NCBI GenBank assembly: GCA_035290065.1
Contig: DATDVD010000032.1
Span: 10,732 to 74,731, forward strand
Direction of reading: 5' to 3'
DNA length: 64,000 nucleotides
From: DATDVD01 sp035290065
GTDB lineage: Bacteria; Pseudomonadota; Gammaproteobacteria; Coxiellales; Coxiellaceae
In this document: one piece after another, positions 37,836 through 47,256 of the stretch
Numbering within the stretch: position 1 is the stretch's first letter
Layout: the number at the start of each line of letters is the position of its first letter
Notes under the pieces: generated by a model
Told to the model about the DNA's origin: nothing
The model's database searches: none
The model's input: the letters and a program-made list of their open reading frames with translations, nothing else
Translations under genes and position numbers: made by a program

Positions 37836-39368
37836 TTAAACAGCTGTTCTTTTTACTTTCTTCAAGTTACACAGTTTTTGAACCAAATGATTAATGCGTT
37901 CTGATGATTTTCCATCCAAATATCCCCACTTATTTTTTTCTTTATGGGCCAATGCCTGCAGCTCTCTCAATTTTACTTCATTTTTTATAGAATAAACAGC
38001 CAAAATAAATTCCTCTTTTGTATTGGCGTGCAACACGCTTGGCACATTTTTATAGTCTGTGTATTGGTAATAAAAAACATCATAGTTAATAACAGGCAAT
38101 CCGCATGCAATAGCCCAGCGTATGGTGGCGGAAGCAAAAGCTAAATACACATCGGCTACACTTACCAGAAGATCTGTCGGCATTAATGTGGGAAGAATAC
38201 CCTGCTTTTCAAAAAGTTTACTTAATTCCAGGTAATTCGGGTGAGGACGAAAAATAATATGGTATTGCTCTTTTAAACAAGAAAGTGTTTCCACAATAAA
38301 ACTGACAAAACCAAAAATATCTTGGAAATCAAATCGAGGAACTATAGCTGATAACTGGTTAGGAAATCCACCTATAAAAAAAAGAGGTTTGTCGGGAGGA
38401 AGATTTAATTGATAATAAATTTTTTCTCGTTCGCGGATTTTATTCAAAGAATAGCGGGCTAAATAATCATCATAGAGAGCCCCTACCACTTGCATTTTGG
38501 ATTTAGGAATTCCTGCCTTTAAATAATATTCATACATCTTTTCACTTTCGACAGCAATGAGATTAGCATATCCACTATTCATCATCCAAGGATCAGGTGG
38601 AACGGTACGCGTGAGGAGGTGGCCATATACATACGGTGCCGGCAATCTTAACACAGAATGCCCTTCTTTTTTCATTATCCATTTACGAAAAATAAAACCA
38701 GTTAATTTATTGGAAAATAATTGCAGGCTGTAATGAGGTTGGTTTTTTAAAGATTGGAACGCTTCTTCTTGATTGGCAATAGTATAAGGCAAGATTAAAC
38801 TGGGAATATTATAATGATGGCCAGCAGCTATCATTACTGGCGTAACCAATCCAACAATGTCTTCAGGGAGGATAATAATATTAATGTTTAAATGAGAGAG
38901 TAATTTCCTGTAATTTTTTCTATTTTTAAAAAATAATGCGATAATGAAAAATAAAGATTTTATTAATCTAACTCTTTTCTTAATTATATTCTTAATTCTA
39001 TATTTAAATTTTTCTAAAGCAGAAATAAAAACGATCATTTTAAAGCGTTTCAAGAAAAAATATAATTTTGAATTTTTTATAAAAAAACGTTTATTTTTCT
39101 TTTTATTTTTCTTTTTCTGGGTTTTAAAATAATTTTTTTCCGAAAATTCTTCTATAAATCCATCTATTTGGATAAAAATTTTTATTAGTGATTTTTCTAT
39201 TAATATCTTTTTTAATACTAGCGAAAAAACATTATCATTATAGGGACTGAAAACGCAAAGCATAAAACATTCATATCCTTCGGAAGTAAAAAATTCTACA
39301 GCCCTTTTGATTTCATAAAAATCAGAAGGCCTCTGCGTAACAAATAAGATTCTTTTTCGATTAAACAC
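37836..39368 (-). CDS. Surface carbohydrate biosynthesis GT-B-like protein
   Basis: 510 residues, GTG start. An unusually Lys/Phe-rich AT-rich stretch at about 65-150 is followed by a C-domain with LIAVESEKMYEYYL, IIFRPHPNYLEL and ATIRWAIACGLPVINYDVFY. It is paralogous to 31496-32893. Its start overlaps the upstream gene's stop by eight bases. Probably a glycosyltransferase-like enzyme. Confidence 0.72.
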   Translation of the reverse strand: MFNRKRILFVTQRPSDFYEIKRAVEFFTSEGYECFMLCVFSPYNDNVFSLVLKKILIEKSLIKIFIQIDGFIEEFSEKNYFKTQKKKNKKKNKRFFIKNSKLYFFLKRFKMIVFISALEKFKYRIKNIIKKRVRLIKSLFFIIALFFKNRKNYRKLLSHLNINIIILPEDIVGLVTPVMIAAGHHYNIPSLILPYTIANQEEAFQSLKNQPHYSLQLFSNKLTGFIFRKWIMKKEGHSVLRLPAPYVYGHLLTRTVPPDPWMMNSGYANLIAVESEKMYEYYLKAGIPKSKMQVVGALYDDYLARYSLNKIREREKIYYQLNLPPDKPLFFIGGFPNQLSAIVPRFDFQDIFGFVSFIVETLSCLKEQYHIIFRPHPNYLELSKLFEKQGILPTLMPTDLLVSVADVYLAFASATIRWAIACGLPVINYDVFYYQYTDYKNVPSVLHANTKEEFILAVYSIKNEVKLRELQALAHKEKNKWGYLDGKSSERINHLVQKLCNLKKVKRTAV

Positions 39369-40791
39369 TATAAAATGATTCCGAGATTTCGCGCAAATTT
39401 TCTTGCAATGCCAAATAACGTTGTTCTTGGGCTAAGTACTTTAAATAGTCATATAGTGCAATAGGATCACAAAAATGGGGTATCCATTTTTTTAATTGTT
39501 CTAAATGATATATCTCACAAAATCCACCATCCTCTTTTTCTCCAATACTAATTGCTGGTATTTGTAACGCTACGGCTTCTATCATCATAAGCGAGCTAAA
39601 ACCTATCACAATATGGGCATCTAATAAAGATAAATAGGAATTAGCTTTAAGAGGCAACACATAACAACTTCTAGGAAAATCAACTGATAATTTTTCATAA
39701 CAAGACGACATTCTCCATTCGGTCGGATGAATTTTAATTATTACTTTGAATAAATTTTCCTTCTTTTTTGCCTGATAGTCTAACAAGGCTTTTAAAAAGT
39801 AGATGCCTTTACTTCTTACATGATTTTGAGTCGGGAACAATAAAATGATAGGTTGATATAAACGAGAAGGACGATTTTTTAATCGTCTATAAAAATTTAT
39901 TTCTGAATGTGCAATGACTTTTATTTCACTTTCATGCCAGAATCCATTCGAAAGAAGAATGTCCTTCCAGGCACTTCCATAAACTAGAATTTGATCTGAA
40001 ACGGGCATGTAAGACTTTAGTTTTCTAGCTGTTGATTTCCATGAATAATCGACATCATCAGGTCCAAACATGCCATGTTGTATCTCCACTACTGGTATTT
40101 TTAATAATTTTGCTGCGGCTACTTCTCCTGGCTTTGCATCAGGATCTTGAATGAATAATTTTATTGCCTGCGTACGTCTAAAAAGATATTTGTAAAAATT
40201 ATATTTTAGAAAAAAAATGGATAAATTAATGGAGCATTTTTTAAATATAGGGCCCATCAAATCCTCTGGAAAATAATTTTTAATTTCTTGGCACAACTTA
40301 AAAGTTGTATCTCGAATAGGCTTATTTTTTGATATTAAAATCGAAAAAAGAAAAAAAACATTTCCTACATAAGACTCATATAAGGTATTCTTTTTCAATT
40401 TCTTATTTTTTACATCCCCCCATTCATAGAGAATCTTCAAAGCCTCATTCTCATATTCGTTTAACAATACTTCGAAAATCCTATCAATTTTTTCCCTTCC
40501 GTTTCCATCTTTTGGCGAATAAACAAAAATATACTTGGATTTTGAACAAAAGAAAATAAAAAGGAGGTTAACACATCCTTTGAAGCATCCAATAAATTTA
40601 TTTAATAAATTACTTCTTTTTTTATATTCATTTCTGGTTTTATAAGTAAGAAGAAAAGACCATAATTCACCCTTTATTATCGGCCACGCTAGCCATGAGT
40701 CAAAATAAGTATTCAAAATCTTTTCATTTCTATCTAAAGACAGAAATATGTCATTTAAACGTCTGTGTGTTAATTGCTCCATAGAAATCAA
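39361..40791 (-). CDS. GT-B-like glycosyltransferase (capsule-synthesis type)
   Basis: 476 residues. The start is a TTG with AAAAGG eight bases upstream; an ATG at 40782 is an alternative. Motifs VVEIQHGMFG and IIKIHPTEW followed by DAHIVIGFSSLMMIEAVALQ resemble capsule and polysialic-type GT-B transferases. The N-terminal half has a Lys/Phe-rich low-complexity region. It probably transfers a nonulosonic acid or other sugar; this is inferred only from context. Confidence 0.7.
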   Translation of the reverse strand: MISMEQLTHRRLNDIFLSLDRNEKILNTYFDSWLAWPIIKGELWSFLLTYKTRNEYKKRSNLLNKFIGCFKGCVNLLFIFFCSKSKYIFVYSPKDGNGREKIDRIFEVLLNEYENEALKILYEWGDVKNKKLKKNTLYESYVGNVFFLFSILISKNKPIRDTTFKLCQEIKNYFPEDLMGPIFKKCSINLSIFFLKYNFYKYLFRRTQAIKLFIQDPDAKPGEVAAAKLLKIPVVEIQHGMFGPDDVDYSWKSTARKLKSYMPVSDQILVYGSAWKDILLSNGFWHESEIKVIAHSEINFYRRLKNRPSRLYQPIILLFPTQNHVRSKGIYFLKALLDYQAKKKENLFKVIIKIHPTEWRMSSCYEKLSVDFPRSCYVLPLKANSYLSLLDAHIVIGFSSLMMIEAVALQIPAISIGEKEDGGFCEIYHLEQLKKWIPHFCDPIALYDYLKYLAQEQRYLALQENLREISESFYSV

Positions 40792-40794
40792 GAA

Positions 40795-41919
40795 TTAAAC
40801 CTTTTGAGTTATTTTTTCATGAATGAAATTAACTATTTTTTCGGATGCCTTAGTTGGGTCCATAAGTTGCTTACTAGCCTTCCACACTTGATCACGTCCT
40901 TCTGATGACATGGCAAAATCCAATACAGTCTCTAACACCTCTTTTTTGTTTACATGTAACGCCAAACCTAATTTTACATAAGGTGTTGTATCAATATGGG
41001 CTACATTCTCACAATAAATATGGATTTCTGAATTAAATAACAAATTAATTGGTACAACGAAAGGGGTTTTAGAAAAATAATTTATGTAACTTGCATCATA
41101 GCTACAATTTGAAAAAGGACTACAGATAACATCACACATAGAAAAAGCATCTTCTGGTGTAATATCTTTCAAAAAAATAGGATTTATGTCTTGTTCCTCA
41201 AACCATTTTTTTGTGCAATTAGCATCTGATATGGATTCTCTTGGATGAGGACGATAAGCAATATTTATTGCATTAGTGCTAATTTTTTTAAAAGTTTGAA
41301 TTAAACTTTTTACCGTGTCCTCATATCCTTTTAAATTGTGTAATGCCTGCCCAAAATACCCAATGACAGGTTTTTTTTCATCTAATTTCAGAGCAATTCT
41401 GTTATTTTTTCTACGGTTGGCGAAATCAATCGTACTATATTTGAAATATTTTGGAGCACCTAGAGCAAATGATTTTACTTGGTATCTAGAAGCAATTAAA
41501 TCAGCAGATAAGGAATCAATACAAAAATAATAATCTGCTTTAGAACCATAAGCAGAATTAATATCGCCCCAAGAATCTTGCATAACAGATGTTGGAATTT
41601 TTCCGTGAGCCGAATATATTATATACTCGTCTATTCCACTGTCTCTAGCAGTAGAGTAGCCGGATAAAATAAAATCTGGTATTACTGTATTGATAATTTC
41701 TAGACAAAGATTTAACCATTCTTGATCTTTATTTTTACTATTTCTCGAAGGAACGGCATCAATCAAGTTAGATATCAATCCATTTTTTTGAAAAAAAGAG
41801 AAGGCGGGTTCTTGAGCATAGATACAAACCTCATCTTTTCCAATTAATTTAATATATTTAACAATCTCAATAATATGAAGCGCAGAACCTACATCTCGAG
41901 AAGTCACTAGCAATTTCAT
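40795..41919 (-). CDS. GT-B-like glycosyltransferase, family uncertain
   Basis: 374 residues. VIGYFGQALHNLKGY, NIAYRPHPRES and CDVICSPFSNCSYDASYI resemble the donor half of GT-B enzymes acting on surface glycans. The first residues (MKLLVTSRDVGSALHIIEIVKYI) form the usual N-terminal Rossmann strand. It overlaps the kinase-like gene by four bases. Function is inferred from context. Confidence 0.68.
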   Translation of the reverse strand: MKLLVTSRDVGSALHIIEIVKYIKLIGKDEVCIYAQEPAFSFFQKNGLISNLIDAVPSRNSKNKDQEWLNLCLEIINTVIPDFILSGYSTARDSGIDEYIIYSAHGKIPTSVMQDSWGDINSAYGSKADYYFCIDSLSADLIASRYQVKSFALGAPKYFKYSTIDFANRRKNNRIALKLDEKKPVIGYFGQALHNLKGYEDTVKSLIQTFKKISTNAINIAYRPHPRESISDANCTKKWFEEQDINPIFLKDITPEDAFSMCDVICSPFSNCSYDASYINYFSKTPFVVPINLLFNSEIHIYCENVAHIDTTPYVKLGLALHVNKKEVLETVLDFAMSSEGRDQVWKASKQLMDPTKASEKIVNFIHEKITQKV

Positions 41920-42920
41920 GATGATAATATTCGTTTTAATAAATAATTTTTATCTTTAGCTCTATTCAATAAATACAAAAATTTATTCCACTCTTTTGGT
42001 TCCGTTCCAATGTTATTCAAATAACAATATGTTAAAACACAAAATGCTTTCAGAGCTAATAAATCTAAGATGGAAGAATGCCATTTCAAATACTGATAAT
42101 ACCCACCCGCTTCACGATAAATTTTCAAAAATTCTCTTCCTTTTTGCACAATGATTTCTTTATCAGTGCATAGAATCATTATAAAACGTTCAATAATATA
42201 CCCTAACTCTACTATCACAGGTAAATAACTATGGGCCGTATCTTCAAAGTCAAAAAAAACAAGGCTGTTTTCAACAAGAAGAACATTACCTGGGTTCAGA
42301 TCCCCATGTAATGATTGGGCTTGGGCAGTATCTATCCAGCAATCAAAATTATATTGCTTTGCTAAGGCGATAACAGCTGGCATATTTTCTCTAAAATGGC
42401 ATTCACCTTTTATTATTTTTTTTCGAATATATTCTAATTCTTTATAGCGTTGCTCTGTTTTTTCCTGCCATTTTTTCGTTTCAGGATGATTCTTCAAAGT
42501 GAGATGCAACTGCGCTATTGATTTAGCCAATACGCTAAGATCATTGTTCGATGAAGAAACACGCACTCCTTCCCAGTAAGGATATACCATAACTAGATAA
42601 TTTTCTCCTTCGTGCTGAAAAAGTTTTTTTACAATACATGCGCATGCATTGATATTATATTCTTGCAGCCACTGGGCAATAACATCATGTTCAAGATAGC
42701 TGTGGCTATTTTTTTCAGGTATCAGCTTAATATAATGCAGAACATGATTACTATTTTTTAATACCAAATGAGCATTATTCGGGAAACTAAATTCTACAGA
42801 ATAGAGTTGCCCATTAGCATCTAATGCCTTCAACAATGCATTGGATTTTGGAGTATTGACAGCCCATAATTTAGGCAAGCCAGGATTTAACTCAATCCAC
42901 GCAGGATAATTTGCTAGCAT
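41916..42920 (-). CDS. APH/choline-kinase-like phosphotransferase
   Basis: 334 residues. The catalytic loop SLHGDLNPGNVLL and metal motif FFDFEDTAHS are typical of aminoglycoside-phosphotransferase-like kinases, and the ATP Lys is probably in VLHYIKLIPEK. In a polysaccharide locus such kinases phosphorylate small molecules such as choline or sugars. It overlaps the divergent NeuB-like gene by 29 bases. The substrate is unknown. Confidence 0.8.
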   Translation of the reverse strand: MLANYPAWIELNPGLPKLWAVNTPKSNALLKALDANGQLYSVEFSFPNNAHLVLKNSNHVLHYIKLIPEKNSHSYLEHDVIAQWLQEYNINACACIVKKLFQHEGENYLVMVYPYWEGVRVSSSNNDLSVLAKSIAQLHLTLKNHPETKKWQEKTEQRYKELEYIRKKIIKGECHFRENMPAVIALAKQYNFDCWIDTAQAQSLHGDLNPGNVLLVENSLVFFDFEDTAHSYLPVIVELGYIIERFIMILCTDKEIIVQKGREFLKIYREAGGYYQYLKWHSSILDLLALKAFCVLTYCYLNNIGTEPKEWNKFLYLLNRAKDKNYLLKRILSS

Positions 42921-44001
42921 GAGAGTGATAAAGGTGATCCCAAGTTAAAGGCTGATTAGCTTTTATCGGTTTATTGATACGACATCCTTCGATCATATCC
43001 CATTTTTCGACAGGAATACCTAAGCAGGGAAACGCAAAGCGTATGGTCTCATAATTAATTTTATCACCGGATTTTAAATCTTTTTTAGCTACCAAACACT
43101 GACGTTGGGAAGAGCCTATTACTCCTTTGATGGGTTGACTCATATCACGATGATAATTTCCCAATGCTTGCCACACATCGTATACTTTATGCAGCACGGA
43201 CTCGAGTTGATCAATGCCCATCGCATGCACAATATCCTGGTCTAATTCATTAGGATCCGTATAAATGCCTTTTTCCAAGACAACTGCGCCTAGCGCAATG
43301 GCTGCATATAACATTTCTACACCTTTATAATGATCAGACAAACCGACGGGAACACCAAAACACTGTTGGTAAGTTTCCAGAATCCGAAGATTGTGGGCCT
43401 CAGGTAAGGCGGGATGACCATCCGGGCTATGCTGCACGATAATTGCCTGACAGCCTGCTTTTCTAGCTGTATCCACCGCTGTAAACACTTCTGCCAAGGT
43501 AGCACGTCCTGTATCAATCACCATCGGAAGGCCCAGTCTCGCCACGTGACGTATTAAAGGAATATGGACCACATTCGCTGAAGCAATTTTCAAGCTACTG
43601 GCTCCTTGTGCTTTAGCAAAATCAGCTGCTTCAAAATCATAGACAGATACAATAAAAGGAACTTTTGATTGCCTTAGGAGTTCAAATAATTGTGCATAAT
43701 GCTCAAGGCTCATGCATTTCCGTTCTATTAATGCCCGATAATTTTCGACCTTGATATGGCCTTCCTTATCACAATAGGTTTCATTTAATGCGCTTGGAAT
43801 ACAAATATCCGAGTTGCTGAGAATTTCGGTTTTTAGTACGGCAGGCTGATGCGATACTTGCGAGAAAATTGCAATAATACGCTGTACCAAATCCTTGGCT
43901 AACTTTAAATCCCCATTAAAATAACTACCTACTTCTGCAAAAACTAAAGGGGGATGAGCTTCTCCTACTAGAAATTGTCCGAATGTTATTTCATTTTTCA
44001 T
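42892..44001 (-). CDS. Divergent NeuB-like synthase paralogue
   Basis: 369 residues with the NeuB barrel plus a C-terminal SAF domain (LVAKKDLKSGDKINYETI). Several NeuB motifs are changed: AEVGSYFNGD for NHNG, SVYDFEA for SPFD, DTGRA for STGMS and VLEKGIYTDPNEL where the metal His of EKHF is expected. GLSDH is kept. It could be a synthase for another nonulosonic acid or a related aldolase-type enzyme. Its neighbours are a methyltransferase, a kinase and a cytidylyltransferase. Confidence 0.75.
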   Translation of the reverse strand: MKNEITFGQFLVGEAHPPLVFAEVGSYFNGDLKLAKDLVQRIIAIFSQVSHQPAVLKTEILSNSDICIPSALNETYCDKEGHIKVENYRALIERKCMSLEHYAQLFELLRQSKVPFIVSVYDFEAADFAKAQGASSLKIASANVVHIPLIRHVARLGLPMVIDTGRATLAEVFTAVDTARKAGCQAIIVQHSPDGHPALPEAHNLRILETYQQCFGVPVGLSDHYKGVEMLYAAIALGAVVLEKGIYTDPNELDQDIVHAMGIDQLESVLHKVYDVWQALGNYHRDMSQPIKGVIGSSQRQCLVAKKDLKSGDKINYETIRFAFPCLGIPVEKWDMIEGCRINKPIKANQPLTWDHLYHSHASKLSCVD

Positions 44002-44011
44002 AGTATTGACC

Positions 44012-44746
44012 TTAACCCAATTTGGTAACCTTAATAAAGTAATGATCGATTAATAATTTCAATCCATTGGTAAGTTGTCGCGAACGAGAAGCTGTGGTCA
44101 TAGTCCACGTCCGGACAGGATCCTCTCGTCTAGGCAAATCCAGTGTGACTTCGAATTTTTCAAAGGCGAAGGCACATGAATAACTAGAAAGGATATCGTG
44201 CATTGTTTCTAAGCTATATATATTCCAACCTTTTTCCCATGACCCTACTCTTGCATTGATCCGTTTTCTATGAATAGTAATGAGGTCCACGCCGTATTCA
44301 TTTAAGGGGGAAAAAATATATATCTTTCCACCCGGTTTGGCAGCAGACAGTATATTTTCCCAGAAGGTAACTAATTCTTTTTCATCAAAAATAGACATAA
44401 CGCCTACAGCCGTTATCAAATCAAATTTTTCTGTCATTTCCAATGGAAAATTTAAAACAGATTGATTTAAAAAAGTATGCTTTGGCAAAACATTTTTTGC
44501 CTTATCCAGTAAGGCATCAAAAATATCTACTCCAGTGAAATGAAAATTAGAATAGTGATTAGATAAGAAATGAATTAACTCCCCCGTTGCACACCCAATA
44601 TCTAAACAATGGCTATTGTTCGGCAATTTATCTTGCTCAACCATATGCAAAAGTCGAAGAAAGGACTGCTTTGGTTGAGAAGACCACTCTTCTTGAATAT
44701 AATGATAATAATTTTTATAACGTGCTTCGTTTTTCTGATTGATCAT
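44012..44746 (-). CDS. SAM-dependent methyltransferase
   Basis: 244 residues. SAM motif I is CLDIGCATGELIHFL, followed by FTGVDIFD and LITAVGVMSIFD, a class I fold. It overlaps the cytidylyltransferase gene by 32 bases, so it is probably co-regulated with the second nonulosonic set. It may methylate a sugar N or O; the acceptor is unknown. Confidence 0.83.
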   Translation of the reverse strand: MINQKNEARYKNYYHYIQEEWSSQPKQSFLRLLHMVEQDKLPNNSHCLDIGCATGELIHFLSNHYSNFHFTGVDIFDALLDKAKNVLPKHTFLNQSVLNFPLEMTEKFDLITAVGVMSIFDEKELVTFWENILSAAKPGGKIYIFSPLNEYGVDLITIHRKRINARVGSWEKGWNIYSLETMHDILSSYSCAFAFEKFEVTLDLPRREDPVRTWTMTTASRSRQLTNGLKLLIDHYFIKVTKLG

Positions 44747-45464
44747 TGCAATGTTCTTTCATTATTAATTCAGCTAATTGAAAATTGATCTGATTATCAA
44801 TATCAATACTCTCTTCTTTTTTCATAAAATAAGCCATACAAGGCCGCTGATAAAAATTAAATGTTTTTAGAAATCCTTTTACTGTAACCGCATAAATAGC
44901 ACCATTTTGTTGATATACCTTGGGCAATTGCTGCATTTGAGCTTCCATAGCCACATCATCTACAAACGGTTCAATAGCATCTTGATTGATCATTACTGCT
45001 TTAGCAGGATGAGTCTCCACCTCGCAGACACTCATTCCACTAGCCCATTCACCTTGCAAAAAAGTGTGCAAACATGCCGTAAGATGATACTCTGTCCTTA
45101 AAGGGGAAGTAGGCTGTAACAAAACGATTGTGTTAAACTGTTGATTAAGCGCTGCATAATGTTGCAGAACGTGCAGAACTACATCGTTGTTTCGAATCTT
45201 ATCTTTTGATAAATCTGAGGGGCGATCCACTACCTCAGCACCTTCCCTAAGTGCCACCTGTTTAATGAAGAGATCGTCTGTAGAAACCACCACTTTATCA
45301 ATCAATCGACAATTCAGCGCTGCCATTATTGTATAAGAAACCATGGGTTTTCCTGCTAGTAATAGTTTATTTTTTTGAGGGAGACGCCTAGAAAAACCTT
45401 TAGCAGGAATAATCGCTAAAATAGGCTGTCGATTTTTTTGCAGACAGGATTCACGTGAAGGCAT
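44715..45464 (-). CDS. NeuA-like CMP-sugar cytidylyltransferase
   Basis: 249 residues. LAIIPAKGFSRRLPQKN is the nucleotide-binding N-terminus of acylneuraminate cytidylyltransferases, VVVSTDD and LLQPTSPLRTE follow at family positions. It activates a nonulosonic acid with CTP. A second homologue is at 51082-51795, so two acids or two roles may be served. Confidence 0.88.
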   Translation of the reverse strand: MPSRESCLQKNRQPILAIIPAKGFSRRLPQKNKLLLAGKPMVSYTIMAALNCRLIDKVVVSTDDLFIKQVALREGAEVVDRPSDLSKDKIRNNDVVLHVLQHYAALNQQFNTIVLLQPTSPLRTEYHLTACLHTFLQGEWASGMSVCEVETHPAKAVMINQDAIEPFVDDVAMEAQMQQLPKVYQQNGAIYAVTVKGFLKTFNFYQRPCMAYFMKKEESIDIDNQINFQLAELIMKEHCNDQSEKRSTL

Positions 45465-47256
45465 ATTTTTTTATTAACCCTTGAAATAAACCTTCTGTAT
45501 TACACAGTGTTTCAAATTTTCCTTCCGTAATAATCTTGCCCTGTTCAAGCACATATATCCAATCACAGTTCTTTAAAGTATGTAAACGATGTGATACAAA
45601 AACAATAGTTTTTTTAGGCCTGAGCGACATGACTCGATTTAAGATATTTTCTTCTAATTCTAAATCTAAATTTGCCGTTGCCTCATCCAAAATTAAAACA
45701 TCCGGATTTAAATACAAAGCGCGAGCAATGCCAATTCGTTGTCGCTGCCCACCGGATAGCGTTAAACCATTCTCACCAATAGGCTGATATAAATAATCCT
45801 CTCCTCGTAATGCACAATCCTCCAATTCTACTAAAAGCATTAACTCTCGCACCCTAGAAATATCAATATCGTTAGGTTCTATCCCATATGCAACATTACT
45901 GATGATGGAATCTGGAAGAATATAGGTGCTTTGTGGAACATAGCCTACATTATTAAGCCATTTCTTTTTTATCGCGATAGAACTTAAATTCATGCCATCT
46001 ATTACAATTTGCCCATCAGAAGGATCTATCAACCCAGTCAATAAATTGACCAGTGTCGATTTTCCAGCCGCTGATTTTCCTGCAAGACCAACGAACTGGC
46101 CTGCATGGATGACAATATTAATATTTGAAAAAATCTTCGGGCTATCTTTTTTGTACTGATAACATACATTAGAAAAAACAATCTTCTCTTGAAAAAGAAG
46201 CCTATCTTGAGTAGCAAAAGAAGAACAAATATCAGATTCCTTTTCATATTTTGATAAATCTGTGGCAATAATGTTTAAATATTCAAGGCCACCACCTAAT
46301 AGCTGCATTCCTGAAAAAATTCTATTAATCTGAGGAAGCATCCTAAACATAATCATGAGTAAAACTGTTAGCACGGAAAAAGCATGAGCGTGGTCATTTC
46401 TATGTAAATAAAATAATATTAAAACCAATATACCCACCATAACTCCTGCTTCCAAAACGAGAGGAGGGAAAAAAGAAAGAAATTGCCCTATATGTTTATG
46501 AGAATAATTCTTTTCTTCCAAAAATGAAAATATATTAATAAAAAAATCTTCTTTCCCAAATATTTTTATTTCTCGTATCGAACTAAAGGATTTAGATAAG
46601 GTTTTTTGCTTTTCCTGGTGAACTTCCTGAGCTTCCTTTTGTAGTTTTTTATTTTTATCTTTAAAAAGAAAATAAAAAAATGCTAAAGGGATTAATAAAG
46701 CGGACATTAACAATGCCCCTTGTGGAAAAACCATACAAAGCAACACAACAAGCCCTGTCATAATTGAACTTGCAACAATAATATTAAAAATGGGCATCAC
46801 ATAGTGATCAAAAACTAATCCTGCTGTTGAAATGTTTCGAATACCATCTGCTGAACCTTGTTCTATATGAAACTGATAATTTGCGTAAAGATACATTTTC
46901 ATCAGTCGATTACTTAATTTCGTTTTCCAATCAATCAATAACTTCATTTGAAAATAACGAAATGAAATCATATAGCCTATTCTGAATAAAATTAAAGCTA
47001 CAATAGATGAAAGAAAAACAGCACTCAGTGTATGCTCGTTCGTAATATGCATTACCCTGATGACCCATGCTAATGATCTAAAATTATGGATGGCTTCTGG
47101 CTTTATCAAGAGATAAATAAAAGGAAAAATCAGGGCAATACCAACAGCTTCTATAATGCCTGAAAATATACTCATGCATACCAGGCCAATGACTTTGACT
47201 TTTTTGCTTTTGAACTCGTTTACTAAAAAACGGCTTGCTGCTTTATTGAGAATCAT
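45451..47256 (-). CDS. ABC exporter/flippase (MsbA/PglK type)
   Basis: 601 residues: a six-helix membrane domain (about 20-310) and an ATPase domain with intact motifs GKSAAGKST, LSGGQRQRIGIARAL, LILDEATANLD and FVSHR. It probably moves lipid-linked oligosaccharide across the inner membrane, as PglK does. No Wzx-type flippase is seen in the window, which supports this role. The start overlaps the amidotransferase stop by four bases. Confidence 0.87.
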   Translation of the reverse strand: MILNKAASRFLVNEFKSKKVKVIGLVCMSIFSGIIEAVGIALIFPFIYLLIKPEAIHNFRSLAWVIRVMHITNEHTLSAVFLSSIVALILFRIGYMISFRYFQMKLLIDWKTKLSNRLMKMYLYANYQFHIEQGSADGIRNISTAGLVFDHYVMPIFNIIVASSIMTGLVVLLCMVFPQGALLMSALLIPLAFFYFLFKDKNKKLQKEAQEVHQEKQKTLSKSFSSIREIKIFGKEDFFINIFSFLEEKNYSHKHIGQFLSFFPPLVLEAGVMVGILVLILFYLHRNDHAHAFSVLTVLLMIMFRMLPQINRIFSGMQLLGGGLEYLNIIATDLSKYEKESDICSSFATQDRLLFQEKIVFSNVCYQYKKDSPKIFSNINIVIHAGQFVGLAGKSAAGKSTLVNLLTGLIDPSDGQIVIDGMNLSSIAIKKKWLNNVGYVPQSTYILPDSIISNVAYGIEPNDIDISRVRELMLLVELEDCALRGEDYLYQPIGENGLTLSGGQRQRIGIARALYLNPDVLILDEATANLDLELEENILNRVMSLRPKKTIVFVSHRLHTLKNCDWIYVLEQGKIITEGKFETLCNTEGLFQGLIKKYAFT

